A stretch of DNA of 64,000 nucleotides, taken from positions 2,490,501-2,554,500 of the forward strand of contig CP027224.1 of NCBI GenBank assembly GCA_002973635.1, in the 5' to 3' direction. Source of the DNA: Lysinibacillus sp. B2A1 (lineage in GTDB: Bacteria > Bacillota > Bacilli > Bacillales_A > Planococcaceae). The notes under the pieces are model-generated. The model worked only from the letters and a program-made list of their open reading frames with translations. It was not told where the DNA came from and searched no databases. Positions 18,361 through 27,323 of the stretch are shown here, piece by piece; positions within the stretch are counted from its first letter, which is position 1; the number at the start of each line of letters is the position of its first letter. A program made the translations under genes and the position numbers.

Positions 18361-19151
18361 AATACCCCGCCTTTTTTACAATAGTTCACTACATCTGCAT
18401 ACGATAAATCTCCACCAAAAATTGAAAGTGCACTTCCAATCGTCACATGAAGCTTACCATTTGCTAATTTTTTGAATTTCTCTAGGTCCTCAATAGAACG
18501 AACCCCTCCAGCATATGTTGTTGGAATGGTAGTCCATGCTGCTAAATCTCGAACTAAGCTTTCCTGCATGCCGCCTTTTTTTCCTTCCACATCAACCGCA
18601 TGAATGAGTAGCTCCGCACAGAAATTTTCAATATAAGCAATGGACTCAGCATTGACCTCAAAATCACTAAACTTTGTCCATTTGTCAGTAACGACATACC
18701 ATTTATCGTTGTGCATTCGACAGCTTAAATCAATAACTAAATGCTGTTTGCCAATTTTCTGTACGAGTTCCATCAGTCGATCCATATCAAGCTTGCCATC
18801 ATGAAAAATAAAAGAAGTCACAATCACATGCGAAGCGCCAGCATCAATAAACTTTTTGGCATTTTTTGAGGTGATTCCACCACCTATTTGTAGACCATGA
18901 GGATAAGCTGCAAGTGCTGTTAATGCAGCCTCTTCATTTCCTTCACCGAGCATGATAACGTGCCCACCCGCTAATTGATCTTGAGCAAACATTTTTGCAT
19001 AATAACTAGAGTCATGATTGGAAATAAAATTTTCAATGACTTTTTGATCTGCATGTCCCAATGTGCTACCCACAATTTGTTTTACTTTGCCATCGTGTAA
19101 ATCTATGCAAGGTCTAAATTCCAATAGCTTCACAATCCTTCCGTGCGACAA
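18357..19151 (-). CDS. HisA-like isomerase of the eukaryotic (HIS6) type
   Basis: TIM-barrel protein of up to 264 residues similar to phosphoribosylformimino-AICAR ribotide isomerase. Motifs match the fungal/plant HIS6 form rather than the usual bacterial HisA: CIDLHDGKVKQIVG, SSYYAKMF, GLQIGGGIT, VIVTSFIF, VIDLSCRM, LLIHAVDVEGKKGG and TYAGGVRS. Both catalytic aspartates are present (CIDLH and AVDVEG). No other his gene is in the window; it is paired only with a small unknown gene. It may serve histidine synthesis or a related sugar isomerisation. The start is uncertain: the TTG at 19151 keeps the whole frame, a GTG at 19133 is also possible, and neither has an ideal ribosome site. Confidence 0.75.
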   Translation of the reverse strand: MSHGRIVKLLEFRPCIDLHDGKVKQIVGSTLGHADQKVIENFISNHDSSYYAKMFAQDQLAGGHVIMLGEGNEEAALTALAAYPHGLQIGGGITSKNAKKFIDAGASHVIVTSFIFHDGKLDMDRLMELVQKIGKQHLVIDLSCRMHNDKWYVVTDKWTKFSDFEVNAESIAYIENFCAELLIHAVDVEGKKGGMQESLVRDLAAWTTIPTTYAGGVRSIEDLEKFKKLANGKLHVTIGSALSIFGGDLSYADVVNYCKKGGVL

Positions 19152-19314
19152 AATTCATTTCTATCATATCACGGAAAGATTGATAAAAGCTGTGAAATGT
19201 CAATTGTCAAAATAATGTTAAAAGAATTGAGTGAATTCTCTTTTTAAACGATTATTAACATTATATTGTGGTAAAATAAAAAGATTGAAACGCATATGAA
19301 AGGACGAATCAACA

Positions 19315-21738
19315 ATGGCTGAGAATCTTGATTTATTTGAACTAAATAAATTTTTTATACTCGGACGTCCAATCGTCTCTATCTTTCATAATGCTCAAAA
19401 TATGTATTCGATTGTTCGTGTGAAAATTCAAGAGACTAATTTACAGTATGAAGATAAAGAAATAATTGTTGTAGGCTATTTTCCACCATTACAAATGGAT
19501 GAACAATATCGTTTTACAGGTTTATTGAGACAGCATCCAAAATATGGTGTGCAATTTCAAATTGAGACGTTTACAAAAGAAGTACCAGCAACAGAGCAAG
19601 GAATTATTCATTACCTATCAAGTGATTTATTTGTTGGGATTGGAAAAAAGACAGCTGAAACAATTGTAGAGAAACTTGGAGCCAATGCTCTACGTCTAAT
19701 TTTAGAGGACCCAAATGCACTTGATATTGTCCCTCGTCTATCAGCCGAAAAAAAAGAGGTTATCCACCGTACAATCGAACAAAATCTTGGTCTTGAACGA
19801 GTAATGATACAGTTGAATGAATGGGGTTTTGGACCTCAGCTAGGCATGAAGATTTACCAGACATATCGAACTGATGCCATTGAGCTCCTTACAGAAAATC
19901 CATATCGTCTAATTGAAGATGTTGAAGGTGTGGGATTCTTTCGTGCAGATGAGCTAGGTGCAAAGTTAGGGATTACTGGTAATCATCCAGACCGTATTAA
20001 GGCCGCCATTTTACATATTCTAAATACAGCAGCTTTATCAGAGGGACATGTATTTTTAGATGCTGAGCAAGTTTTGCCCTTAGTAAAAGATATGCTGGAG
20101 CAAAGTCAACGAGAGGAAATACCATTCGAGGCAATATCAAGGGCCTGTATTGAATTGCGTGAGGAAAGTAAAATTTGTGGGGAAGAAACGAGGCTGTATT
20201 TACCGTCTCTCTATTTTTCAGAAGTAGGAATCGCCTCCAAAATAGTGGCATTAATTGAGCGTAATAAGAAAGCTGAGCATTTTAGTAGAGACGAAATTCG
20301 GAAAGCGATTGGAGAAACAGAGGACTTACTTCATGTGACCTATGCCGAAACACAGGCGAGTGCTATTGAACAGGCCTTAAACTCGGCTGTGATGATTTTA
20401 ACGGGTGGACCAGGTACTGGTAAAACAACGGTTGTACGGGGCGTCGTGGAAGTATATGCAAAGCTTCATGGTTTATCACTAAACCCAAAGGAATATGCAC
20501 AAAAGGAAGAACCCTTTCCCATCATTTTATGTGCTCCTACCGGACGTGCTGCTAAGCGTTTATCGGAATCCACAGAGCTTCCTGCAATGACCATTCATCG
20601 ATTACTAGGATTTACCGGACAAGAAAAGGAAGAAGAAACAGAGCGCGAGGTTACAGGAAAGCTCATCATTGTAGATGAAATGTCCATGGTGGATACTTGG
20701 CTTGCGCATCAATTATTGAAAGCTCTACATGAGGATGTTCAAGTTGTATTTGTGGGTGATCAGGATCAGCTCCCTCCAGTTGGGCCTGGACAGGTGTTAA
20801 AGGATTTACTGGCATCGCAGCAAATTCCTACTGTTGAATTAACCGAAGTGTATAGACAGGCTGAGGGCTCAACTATTATTGAACTGGCTCATCAAATTAA
20901 ACGTGGTACAATTCCAAAAGAATTAACGGTCAAAACCTCAGACCGCTCCTTTATTAAAGCCTCCTCAGATCAAGTAGCAAGTGTTGTTACACAGGTTGTA
21001 AAAAGTGCTGTGGCGAAAGGACAAGAAATTCGCAATATTCAAGTGTTAGCACCAATGTACAAGGGACCTGCAGGCATTGATAACTTGAATAAAATGATCC
21101 AAGAGCTCATAAACCCAAACGATACTGGTTCAAGAAAAGAGCTTGTTTTCGGTGATGTAACCTATCGCATAAAGGATAAAGTATTACAGCTTGTCAATCA
21201 GCCTGAAAGCAATGTTTTTAATGGAGATATGGGCGAAGTCATCAGTATTATCAAGGCGAAGGAAACTATCGAGAAACAGGATTTACTTGTCGTTTCATTT
21301 GACGGCATAGAAGTAACCTATCAGCGCAGTGATCTCAATCAATTGACGCTCGCCTATTGCTGCTCTATTCATAAATCACAAGGCTCGGAATTTCAGACAG
21401 TAATTATGCCAGTAGTTCGAGGCTATTCTAAAATGCTGCGTCGCAATCTGCTATATACTGGTATCACTCGGGCGAAAAATTTTCTGATTTTATGTGGTGA
21501 GCCAGAAGTGCTTGCTGATGGCTTACAGCGTACAGATGATCTACAGCGCTTTACTTCTTTACGTGCAAGACTTAATCCTATGGATATTGTAGAGGAAGTG
21601 GCTGAAATAGAAACAGTATCAGTAAAAATAGATGAACAGCCGATTAAAGATGTAAAGTTAACTGTTGAAACAGAAGCGATTATCCATCCAATGATAGGGA
21701 TGGATGGTGTTTCACCGTACGATTTTTTAGATGACTAA
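19315..21738 (+). CDS. recD2: RecD2 helicase (YrrC)
   Basis: 5'-3' superfamily 1B DNA helicase, 807 residues, working without RecBC in recombination and replication-fork care. An N-terminal OB-like region is followed by tandem HhH-type segments (VGIGKKTAETIVEKLG; GVGFFRADELGAKLG), Walker A GGPGTGKTT near 363-371, Walker B LIIVDEMSMVD, VFVGDQDQLPPVGPG, and C-terminal motifs including SIHKSQGSEFQ and YTGITRAK. The ATG at 19315 follows AAAGGACG. Position after the yrrB region matches other Bacillales, although MFS, relP and hisA-like genes intervene here. Confidence 0.95.
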   Translation: MAENLDLFELNKFFILGRPIVSIFHNAQNMYSIVRVKIQETNLQYEDKEIIVVGYFPPLQMDEQYRFTGLLRQHPKYGVQFQIETFTKEVPATEQGIIHYLSSDLFVGIGKKTAETIVEKLGANALRLILEDPNALDIVPRLSAEKKEVIHRTIEQNLGLERVMIQLNEWGFGPQLGMKIYQTYRTDAIELLTENPYRLIEDVEGVGFFRADELGAKLGITGNHPDRIKAAILHILNTAALSEGHVFLDAEQVLPLVKDMLEQSQREEIPFEAISRACIELREESKICGEETRLYLPSLYFSEVGIASKIVALIERNKKAEHFSRDEIRKAIGETEDLLHVTYAETQASAIEQALNSAVMILTGGPGTGKTTVVRGVVEVYAKLHGLSLNPKEYAQKEEPFPIILCAPTGRAAKRLSESTELPAMTIHRLLGFTGQEKEEETEREVTGKLIIVDEMSMVDTWLAHQLLKALHEDVQVVFVGDQDQLPPVGPGQVLKDLLASQQIPTVELTEVYRQAEGSTIIELAHQIKRGTIPKELTVKTSDRSFIKASSDQVASVVTQVVKSAVAKGQEIRNIQVLAPMYKGPAGIDNLNKMIQELINPNDTGSRKELVFGDVTYRIKDKVLQLVNQPESNVFNGDMGEVISIIKAKETIEKQDLLVVSFDGIEVTYQRSDLNQLTLAYCCSIHKSQGSEFQTVIMPVVRGYSKMLRRNLLYTGITRAKNFLILCGEPEVLADGLQRTDDLQRFTSLRARLNPMDIVEEVAEIETVSVKIDEQPIKDVKLTVETEAIIHPMIGMDGVSPYDFLDD

Positions 21739-21767
21739 AGAGAATTAAATATTTTGAGGTGAAGAAA

Positions 21768-23465
21768 GTGAAACGCATAGTATTATTGCTTCTATTCATG
21801 ATGATCCTACCTTTTGCAGGAAAAGTATATGCAAATAATATGATCTTCCAAGTGAATGAAGAAGCAACTGTCTTTGATAATCGTTCAGGCTCACTTGAGC
21901 AGGTTGGCACATTATCAGCAGGACAAACCTTTGAAGTAACAAAAGATTATGGGGCAAATTGGTGGCAAATACGTTGGGGTGGTTATTATGGGTATGTTGA
22001 TAAGCGTTATACAACAGTTGTACCAGCCACAACCTATAAAAATAAAGTTCCAACATTGGCAACGATAAAGGATTATGTTATTCCAACACGCGTTGCACCA
22101 ATTTTTGATAATTCTGGTAATAAACTTGTGCAATTTGCAACCCTATCTGAGGGAGTTCGTTTCCCTATTTATAGTAAAATGGGGGATTGGTATGGCATTG
22201 CAGTGAACGGGCGACTAGGATTTGTACATAGGAATTTTGTTGAAGAAGAAAAGGGGCAGGAGACAACAAAACCCAATAACACAAAGCCTGTTGAAAAGCC
22301 TACACCTACCCCACCACCTCCTAGTAAGCCAAATGGTTATATGGAGGCATTAGAAAATGTTACCCTCTATGATTTACGTGGTGACAAGCCAATGACAATC
22401 GCCCTATTACTGAAGGGGCAACAGCTTGAGGTTGTCGATGCTTCAGACGAAACATATGTAGAGGTTCGATGGGGGCAAACTTTTCTTTATGTAGAAAAAG
22501 AAAAAATTAAATTAATGAATACACCTTCTTATAAAAATATTGGGAAGGATCATGCTGTGAAAAATGAGTATTTCATCCCGATTTCTGCAAACAGCGAGAT
22601 TTATGACTGTACTAATAAAGCATTATATCCGTTTGCTAAATTAGATCCGAATCGCCGTTACCCGATTTTACGAAAAGAGGGCAGCTGGTATGTAACAGTT
22701 CTTGGAGGTCGTGAGGGTTATATTCATAGCTCGAAAGTGGCGCTAGATCGCGGTGTTCCTGTTATGATGTATCATCATTTTTTGAAAGAACATGAGCTTG
22801 GTCGTTTTAAATATGTCAGTACAACGATGACAGATGTACAATTTACAAAGGAAATGCAGTATTTAAAAACTAAAAACTACGAAACGATTACAACGGATGA
22901 ACTATTGCGTTTTATGCGCAATGAAATTACATTACCTGCTTATTCCATTCTACTAACTTTTGATGATGGTTTACTATCGACACGTGAATATGCCTATTCA
23001 GTTCTTCAAAAGAATGGCTTTAAAGCTACCCAGTTTTTAATTACATCACGCAATGAAAGCTCGTCTGCTGAGCAAATGTTTAATTATAACGACTTGCAGG
23101 CACTTTCACGTCAGGATATTGAAAATATGCAGGATGTCTTTTCCTATGGATCACATACTTACAACTTACATGATCTAATAGGAAATAAAGGCAAGATGCT
23201 ACTAATCCCATATCATGAAGTCGTGCAAGATTTAAAACAAAGTTTAACGTTTATCCCTGAAGCAAAAGCTTTTGCTTATCCATTTGGACAATATACATCA
23301 AATACAATTTATGCAGTAAAAGAAGCAGGTTTTAACATGGCATTTTCAACGCAGCCTGGCTATAATAAGCCATACGATGATGTGTATCAAATTAAACGGC
23401 TATATAGTGATCAGAAAACTACATTTGAGCAGTTCCAAAAAATGGTTCTTCCGTACGCTAATTAA
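21768..23465 (+). CDS. Secreted SH3-repeat polysaccharide deacetylase
   Basis: Exported protein of 565 residues. A signal peptide ends near ANN (MKRIVLLLLFMMILPFAG...). SH3-like segments follow at about 28-75 and 95-145, then a proline-rich linker (KPTPTPPPPSKP), two further SH3-like segments and a C-terminal NodB domain: PVMMYHHF, LLTFDDGLLS (metal-binding Asp pair), YGSHTYNLHD and FAYPFGQY. It probably binds the wall and removes acetyl groups from peptidoglycan or another polysaccharide. The GTG at 21768 with AGGTGA five bases before it is preferred to the GTG at 21759, which overlaps that site. A strong terminator follows. Confidence 0.85.
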   Translation: MKRIVLLLLFMMILPFAGKVYANNMIFQVNEEATVFDNRSGSLEQVGTLSAGQTFEVTKDYGANWWQIRWGGYYGYVDKRYTTVVPATTYKNKVPTLATIKDYVIPTRVAPIFDNSGNKLVQFATLSEGVRFPIYSKMGDWYGIAVNGRLGFVHRNFVEEEKGQETTKPNNTKPVEKPTPTPPPPSKPNGYMEALENVTLYDLRGDKPMTIALLLKGQQLEVVDASDETYVEVRWGQTFLYVEKEKIKLMNTPSYKNIGKDHAVKNEYFIPISANSEIYDCTNKALYPFAKLDPNRRYPILRKEGSWYVTVLGGREGYIHSSKVALDRGVPVMMYHHFLKEHELGRFKYVSTTMTDVQFTKEMQYLKTKNYETITTDELLRFMRNEITLPAYSILLTFDDGLLSTREYAYSVLQKNGFKATQFLITSRNESSSAEQMFNYNDLQALSRQDIENMQDVFSYGSHTYNLHDLIGNKGKMLLIPYHEVVQDLKQSLTFIPEAKAFAYPFGQYTSNTIYAVKEAGFNMAFSTQPGYNKPYDDVYQIKRLYSDQKTTFEQFQKMVLPYAN

Positions 23466-23491
23466 AAGAACTTATCCCATCATAAAAACCT

Positions 23492-23527
23492 AAAAAGCGC
23501 GAGCATTGATTGCTCGCGCTTTTTCTG
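23492..23527. terminator. Bidirectional terminator
   Basis: AAAAAGCGCGAGCA pairs exactly with TGCTCGCGCTTTTT. It serves the deacetylase gene and the convergent 62-aa gene. Confidence 0.85.
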
Positions 23528-23542
23528 TACTTTCAAGGGTGA

Positions 23543-23731
23543 TTAGTGAATACCTACGATATGATGTTTGACCACTTCATATGCCTGGCAAACATTATTA
23601 TATTGAGCTTTGTCTTGAGCAATTAAATTGGAAGCGATAGAAAATAAAAGATTTTCTTCGTTATGATCCTCCATTTGATTCATTAAGGCAGCTTCTAATT
23701 CTTCAACATATGCAATGATTTTATGATTCAT
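23543..23731 (-). CDS. Hypothetical small helical protein, 62 aa
   Basis: Not recognised. Acidic and helical, with no signal or membrane segment. Its ATG at 23731 is preceded by AAAGGAG eight bases away, a strong ribosome site, and the frame ends against a bidirectional terminator, both arguing that it is real. Histidines flank both ends (MNHKII...KHHIVGIH). Function unknown. Confidence 0.6.
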   Translation of the reverse strand: MNHKIIAYVEELEAALMNQMEDHNEENLLFSIASNLIAQDKAQYNNVCQAYEVVKHHIVGIH

Positions 23732-24074
23732 CTATAATTCTCCTTTGAAGAAAGATGTTTTTTGTTTTGTTTACGAGGTTATCTTACACCTCCATGAAGT
23801 GAAAATCTAGCAACTCTGTACTAGTTCAAACAGACTTTTTTATGAATGTGACGTAAAATTGAACTTGCTAAAAAACCGCTTATTGTAATCGCTTTTATCT
23901 AAAGTAACTGAAAAATCAGCAATATAAGCTAATTCTTTTCTGTATCAATCAAGTGGTACAGATATTTTTAATTAATGAATTGCTATAATACAGTTGGCAA
24001 CTCTGGAACCTAAAATTGGGAAAATTCATATACTAAATGAGTATAAAATATTTGGAATATTTAGGGGTGACTGC
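23732..24074. other. Gene-free stretch with extended -10 promoter
   Basis: 343 AT-rich bases between divergent genes. TGCTATAAT (23981-23989) is a perfect extended -10 promoter element for the HpaB-like gene, giving a leader of about 80 bases. No riboswitch or repeat was recognised. The open frame does run upstream to 23994, but no ribosome site supports a start there. Confidence 0.5.
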
Positions 24075-25505
24075 ATGCCAGTAATTACAGGACAGCAATA
24101 TATTGATCGTATTGATGCTTTGCAAACGTATATTTCTATTGATGGTGAGATTGTAACAGGGAAGGTGTCGGAGCATCCAGCGTTTAAGGGGGTTATGCAG
24201 AGTCAGGCAAGACTCTTTGATCTGCAAAATGAGCAGGCGTTGCTTGACACGATGACCTATCTATCACCGACTAGTGACCATCGTGTCGGGATGTCTTTTC
24301 TACAGGTATTGACAGTCGAGGATCTTGTAAAAAGACGTCTTGCTGCAAGAGAATGGGCATTATCGACTCATGGCCTTATGGGAAGAAGTCCAGATTATAT
24401 GAATACGACATTAATGGCACTTGCGTCAGCTGCTGATTATTTAAAAGATAAACCAAATTGTTTTCCTGAGCATTTACTGAGATTTTATGAGCATGCTCGC
24501 GAAAATGATTTAACGATGACCCATACCTTTATAGAGCCACAAGTTAATCGTAAGAAGTTTTATTTTGAGAATGAGGAAGTCACTATTGCTGCTAAAATTG
24601 TTGCCAAAACAAGTGAAGGGTTGGTCATTAAAGGGGCAAGATTACTTGCCACACAGGGAGGAATTACCGATGAACTTCTTGTGATTTCAACAAACGGTTA
24701 TGACGAAGGAAAAGGCTTTGCATTTTCGATTCCTAGTAATACTAAAGGCTTAAAGTTTTTATGTAGGCAGTCCTTTGTAGGTGGTGAATCAACATTTGAT
24801 TATCCATTAAGCAGCCGCTTTGAAGAAATGGATGCAATTGTTGTATTTGATGATGTGATTGTGCCATGGGAGCGCGTCTTTTATTATGAAAATTTAGAAG
24901 TTGCCAATAACTTTATGAACATCAGTGGCTTTCAGTCTTATAGCTTACATCAAGTGCTGTCACGCCAAATAGCTAAAACAGAATTTATTTTGGGTGTTGT
25001 ACAATCGATTGTAGATACCATTAATATCGGAGACTATCAGCATGTGCAGCAAAAGGTCGTAGATATTATTGTACCGCTAGAAACAATGAAGGCTTTATTA
25101 TTAAAGTCAGAAATTGAGGCAACAAGGGATGCTTTTGGCTTTATGAGACCAGATCATCCAACATTGCAAGTTGCCATTCATGTTTTCCCTAAAGTGTATC
25201 CGACTTTTACTGAAATCATCCAATTACTTGGTGCGAGTGGATTAATGTCTATTCCAAGTGAAAAAGCATTTCTATCGGATAATGGAGACTTGGAACACTA
25301 TTTACAGTCTTTTAAAGATGAAGGCAAAGAACGTGTTAAAAAATTCCGTTTAGCTTGGGATTTAACAATGAGTAGCTTTGGCACAAGGCAAACACTTTAT
25401 GAGCGTTACTTCTTTGGTGACCCAGTCCGCCTAGCAACTGCACTTTATCAAACCTATAATCGAGAACAATACATTGGAAGGGTGGAAAACTTTTTAAAAA
25501 TATGA
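24075..25505 (+). CDS. HpaB-family flavin-dependent aromatic monooxygenase
   Basis: Protein of 476 residues of the 4-hydroxyphenylacetate 3-hydroxylase family, which uses FADH2 from a separate reductase; the fold is that of acyl-CoA dehydrogenases. Features include RSPDYMNTTLMALASAADYL, THTFIEPQVNR, GARLLATQGGI, FDDVIVPWERVF and the C-terminal GDPVRLATALYQTY. The ATG at 24075, four bases after AGGGGTGA, gives the usual MPVITGQQYIDRI start. No HpaC-type reductase gene is near. B. subtilis has a lone homologue (YoaI), so an orphan arrangement is known. Substrate is uncertain. Confidence 0.8.
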   Translation: MPVITGQQYIDRIDALQTYISIDGEIVTGKVSEHPAFKGVMQSQARLFDLQNEQALLDTMTYLSPTSDHRVGMSFLQVLTVEDLVKRRLAAREWALSTHGLMGRSPDYMNTTLMALASAADYLKDKPNCFPEHLLRFYEHARENDLTMTHTFIEPQVNRKKFYFENEEVTIAAKIVAKTSEGLVIKGARLLATQGGITDELLVISTNGYDEGKGFAFSIPSNTKGLKFLCRQSFVGGESTFDYPLSSRFEEMDAIVVFDDVIVPWERVFYYENLEVANNFMNISGFQSYSLHQVLSRQIAKTEFILGVVQSIVDTINIGDYQHVQQKVVDIIVPLETMKALLLKSEIEATRDAFGFMRPDHPTLQVAIHVFPKVYPTFTEIIQLLGASGLMSIPSEKAFLSDNGDLEHYLQSFKDEGKERVKKFRLAWDLTMSSFGTRQTLYERYFFGDPVRLATALYQTYNREQYIGRVENFLKI

Positions 25506-25538
25506 TTGTTCCTAAAACTGATCCAGTGCTTTTTCAGT

Positions 25539-25567
25539 TTGACAGTTGTTTCATAATGCATTATGAT
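25539..25567 (+). promoter_or_regulatory. Sigma-A promoter for the corA leader
   Basis: TTGACA (25539-25544), 17-base spacer, TATGAT (25562-25567); transcription would begin just ahead of the M-box. Confidence 0.85.
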
Positions 25568-25591
25568 TTACAGGAATAAAAAAATAACAAT

Positions 25592-25745
25592 CCCTTCGTT
25601 AGGTGAGGCTCCTATGCTGGAGATACGCTACTACCCAAAAATGTCGAGAGACGCCAATGGGTCAACAGAAATCATCGAAATAAGGTGTTTTTTAACGTAG
25701 CTGGAGTAAATTTCCTATGCCGCATAGTGCTAAAACTCAACGTTT
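25592..25745 (+). promoter_or_regulatory. M-box (ykoK leader) Mg2+ riboswitch
   Basis: The conserved M-box sequence is plain: CTTCGTTAGGTGAGGCTCCT, GAGACGCCAATGGGTCAACA, GAAATCATCGAAATAAGGTG, then TCCTATGCCGCATAGTGCTA and the closing AACTCAACG. In the studied class, Mg2+ binding favours terminator formation and shuts off a Mg2+ transporter gene. Downstream are a first hairpin with T7 (about 25755-25789) and a very strong terminator (25804-25838), then corA. Confidence 0.95.
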
Positions 25746-25803
25746 GAAGGTAAGAAAGCAAAGTACTGTACTTAACTGTGCTGTTTTTTTGATATGTGTA
25801 TTC

Positions 25804-25838
25804 AACACGCCTTCATTCGTCGAAGGCGTGTTTTTGTT
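25804..25838 (+). terminator. M-box-controlled terminator
   Basis: AACACGCCTTC (25804-25814) pairs exactly with GAAGGCGTGTT (25822-25832), followed by TTTGTT. It stands between the riboswitch and corA. Confidence 0.8.
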
Positions 25839-25998
25839 ATTTAAGGATGGTGATGAGAAATGGATAGTAGTCCTGAGCCGAGTAAGCAAATGCTAGGAAG
25901 AAATACACAATTAAGGATCGTCGATTTCTTATCGCCGAAACAACAATAGGCTATGTCTGTTTGTTCTCCTTAAATAATAAAACATGAGGTGAAAAACA

Positions 25999-26964
25999 AT
26001 GATTAAAATTCATTATTTTGAAAAAGGAAACAATATAGTAAAACATGATTTTAATTTGAAAGAATTTAATCACGATCTCCATGCTGAGGATTTATTATGG
26101 GTTGATTTATATGCATATAGCTACAATGAATTAAATGATATAGCAGAAATTTTTGGCTTCCATCCATTAGCAGTAGAGGATTGCTTAAACGAAGGTTCTC
26201 GCCCTAAAATGGATCATTACGGTGACTATAAATTCTTTGTTTTCCATGCCCCTATTTATAATGAAAAAAGCAGCAATGAAATAACTACAGTAGAATTAAA
26301 TATTTTTATGGGCCCTAATTATGTTGTAACGGTTCATAAACATAAGCTTAAATGGCTAGGTCACATCGAAAATATTTGCTTAAACAGTACGAAGTATTTA
26401 GAAAAAGGAACCGATTTTCTTTTGCATACAATTATCGATGGTATTACTGATGAATATTTCCCAGTTTTAGAACGGATTAGAGCGCGCATAGATGAGCTTG
26501 AAGAGGAAATATATGATTATCAGCCGAAAATAGTTACAGAGGAGTTTCTTGCGCTCAAGCGAACTATTATATTCATTCGACAGGCAATAATGCCACAAAA
26601 AAGAATCTTTTCAAATAGTAATGGTCAGTGGAAATTTGAAATTCGTGAGGAAAATATTCCATTCTATAAAGATTTAAATGACCACCTTGAACGAATTGTT
26701 GAATCGACGGAAACTTACAGAGATTTAGTAAACAGTACCTTAGATACGTATTTTTCGATTATCAGTGGAAAATCAATTGAAAAGCTTAATCTGCTAACAG
26801 TAATATCAACGATTATGTTGCCATTATCAGTCATTACAAGTTTCTTTGGCATGAATGTTCCCTTACCATATCCAGATTCACCAATTACAACGATTACAAT
26901 TAGTGTGTTTTTAGTCGTATTTACTTGGGGAATGTGGGCATACTTCAAAAAAATGATTGCTTAA
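25999..26964 (+). CDS. corA: CorA-family magnesium/divalent cation channel
   Basis: Pentameric Mg2+ channel subunit, 321 residues. The large N-terminal cytoplasmic domain (about 1-255) is followed by two membrane helices; the diagnostic GMN lies at the end of the first (FFGMNVPLPYPDS), and a short basic C-terminus follows the second. The ATG at 25999 follows ATGAGGTGAAA. Expression should be controlled by the upstream M-box, falling when Mg2+ is plentiful. About 160 bases between the terminator and start are mostly featureless. Confidence 0.93.
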   Translation: MIKIHYFEKGNNIVKHDFNLKEFNHDLHAEDLLWVDLYAYSYNELNDIAEIFGFHPLAVEDCLNEGSRPKMDHYGDYKFFVFHAPIYNEKSSNEITTVELNIFMGPNYVVTVHKHKLKWLGHIENICLNSTKYLEKGTDFLLHTIIDGITDEYFPVLERIRARIDELEEEIYDYQPKIVTEEFLALKRTIIFIRQAIMPQKRIFSNSNGQWKFEIREENIPFYKDLNDHLERIVESTETYRDLVNSTLDTYFSIISGKSIEKLNLLTVISTIMLPLSVITSFFGMNVPLPYPDSPITTITISVFLVVFTWGMWAYFKKMIA

Positions 26965-26989
26965 TGATGATAAGCCTGACTAGTGGCAA

Positions 26990-27018
26990 TTGACAGAACA
27001 AAATATTTTTTTTATAAT
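26990..27018 (+). promoter_or_regulatory. Sigma-A promoter for alaS
   Basis: Consensus TTGACA (26990-26995), 17-base spacer, TATAAT (27013-27018), directly before the T-box leader. Confidence 0.9.
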
Positions 27019-27034
27019 GCTCGATAGAAAATAG

Positions 27035-27265
27035 TAAAAACGATGATGGAACAAGTACGTATTTGTGGGTGTTAAGAAAGGGATTTCTTGGCTGGAAAAA
27101 TCCTCGCATTGCAGATACCGAAAGCTACTCCAGAGTGCAGTTAATCCCTGCCGTTCACTGACGTTACAAGTGCTAAAGAGGTAAGTATTTTTTACTTACA
27201 ACTAGGGTGGTACCGCGAGACAACTAACAAGTCCTCGTCCCTTATTGGGATGAGGGCTTTTTTAT
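27035..27265 (+). promoter_or_regulatory. T-box riboswitch of alaS
   Basis: The hallmark T-box AGGGTGGTACCGCG is at 27204-27217, followed by a terminator stem (CCTCGTCCC/GGGATGAGG with T6, 27231-27265). A stem GTAAGTA/TACTTAC precedes it. A GCT triplet at 27124-27126 in the Stem I region is a candidate alanine specifier. Uncharged tRNA-Ala would stabilise the antiterminator and allow alaS transcription. Confidence 0.93.
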
Positions 27266-27323
27266 GCTTATTTGCGGATTCATATCGTGAATTTTACAAA
27301 ATTAATAAGGAGGAATTTATCCT

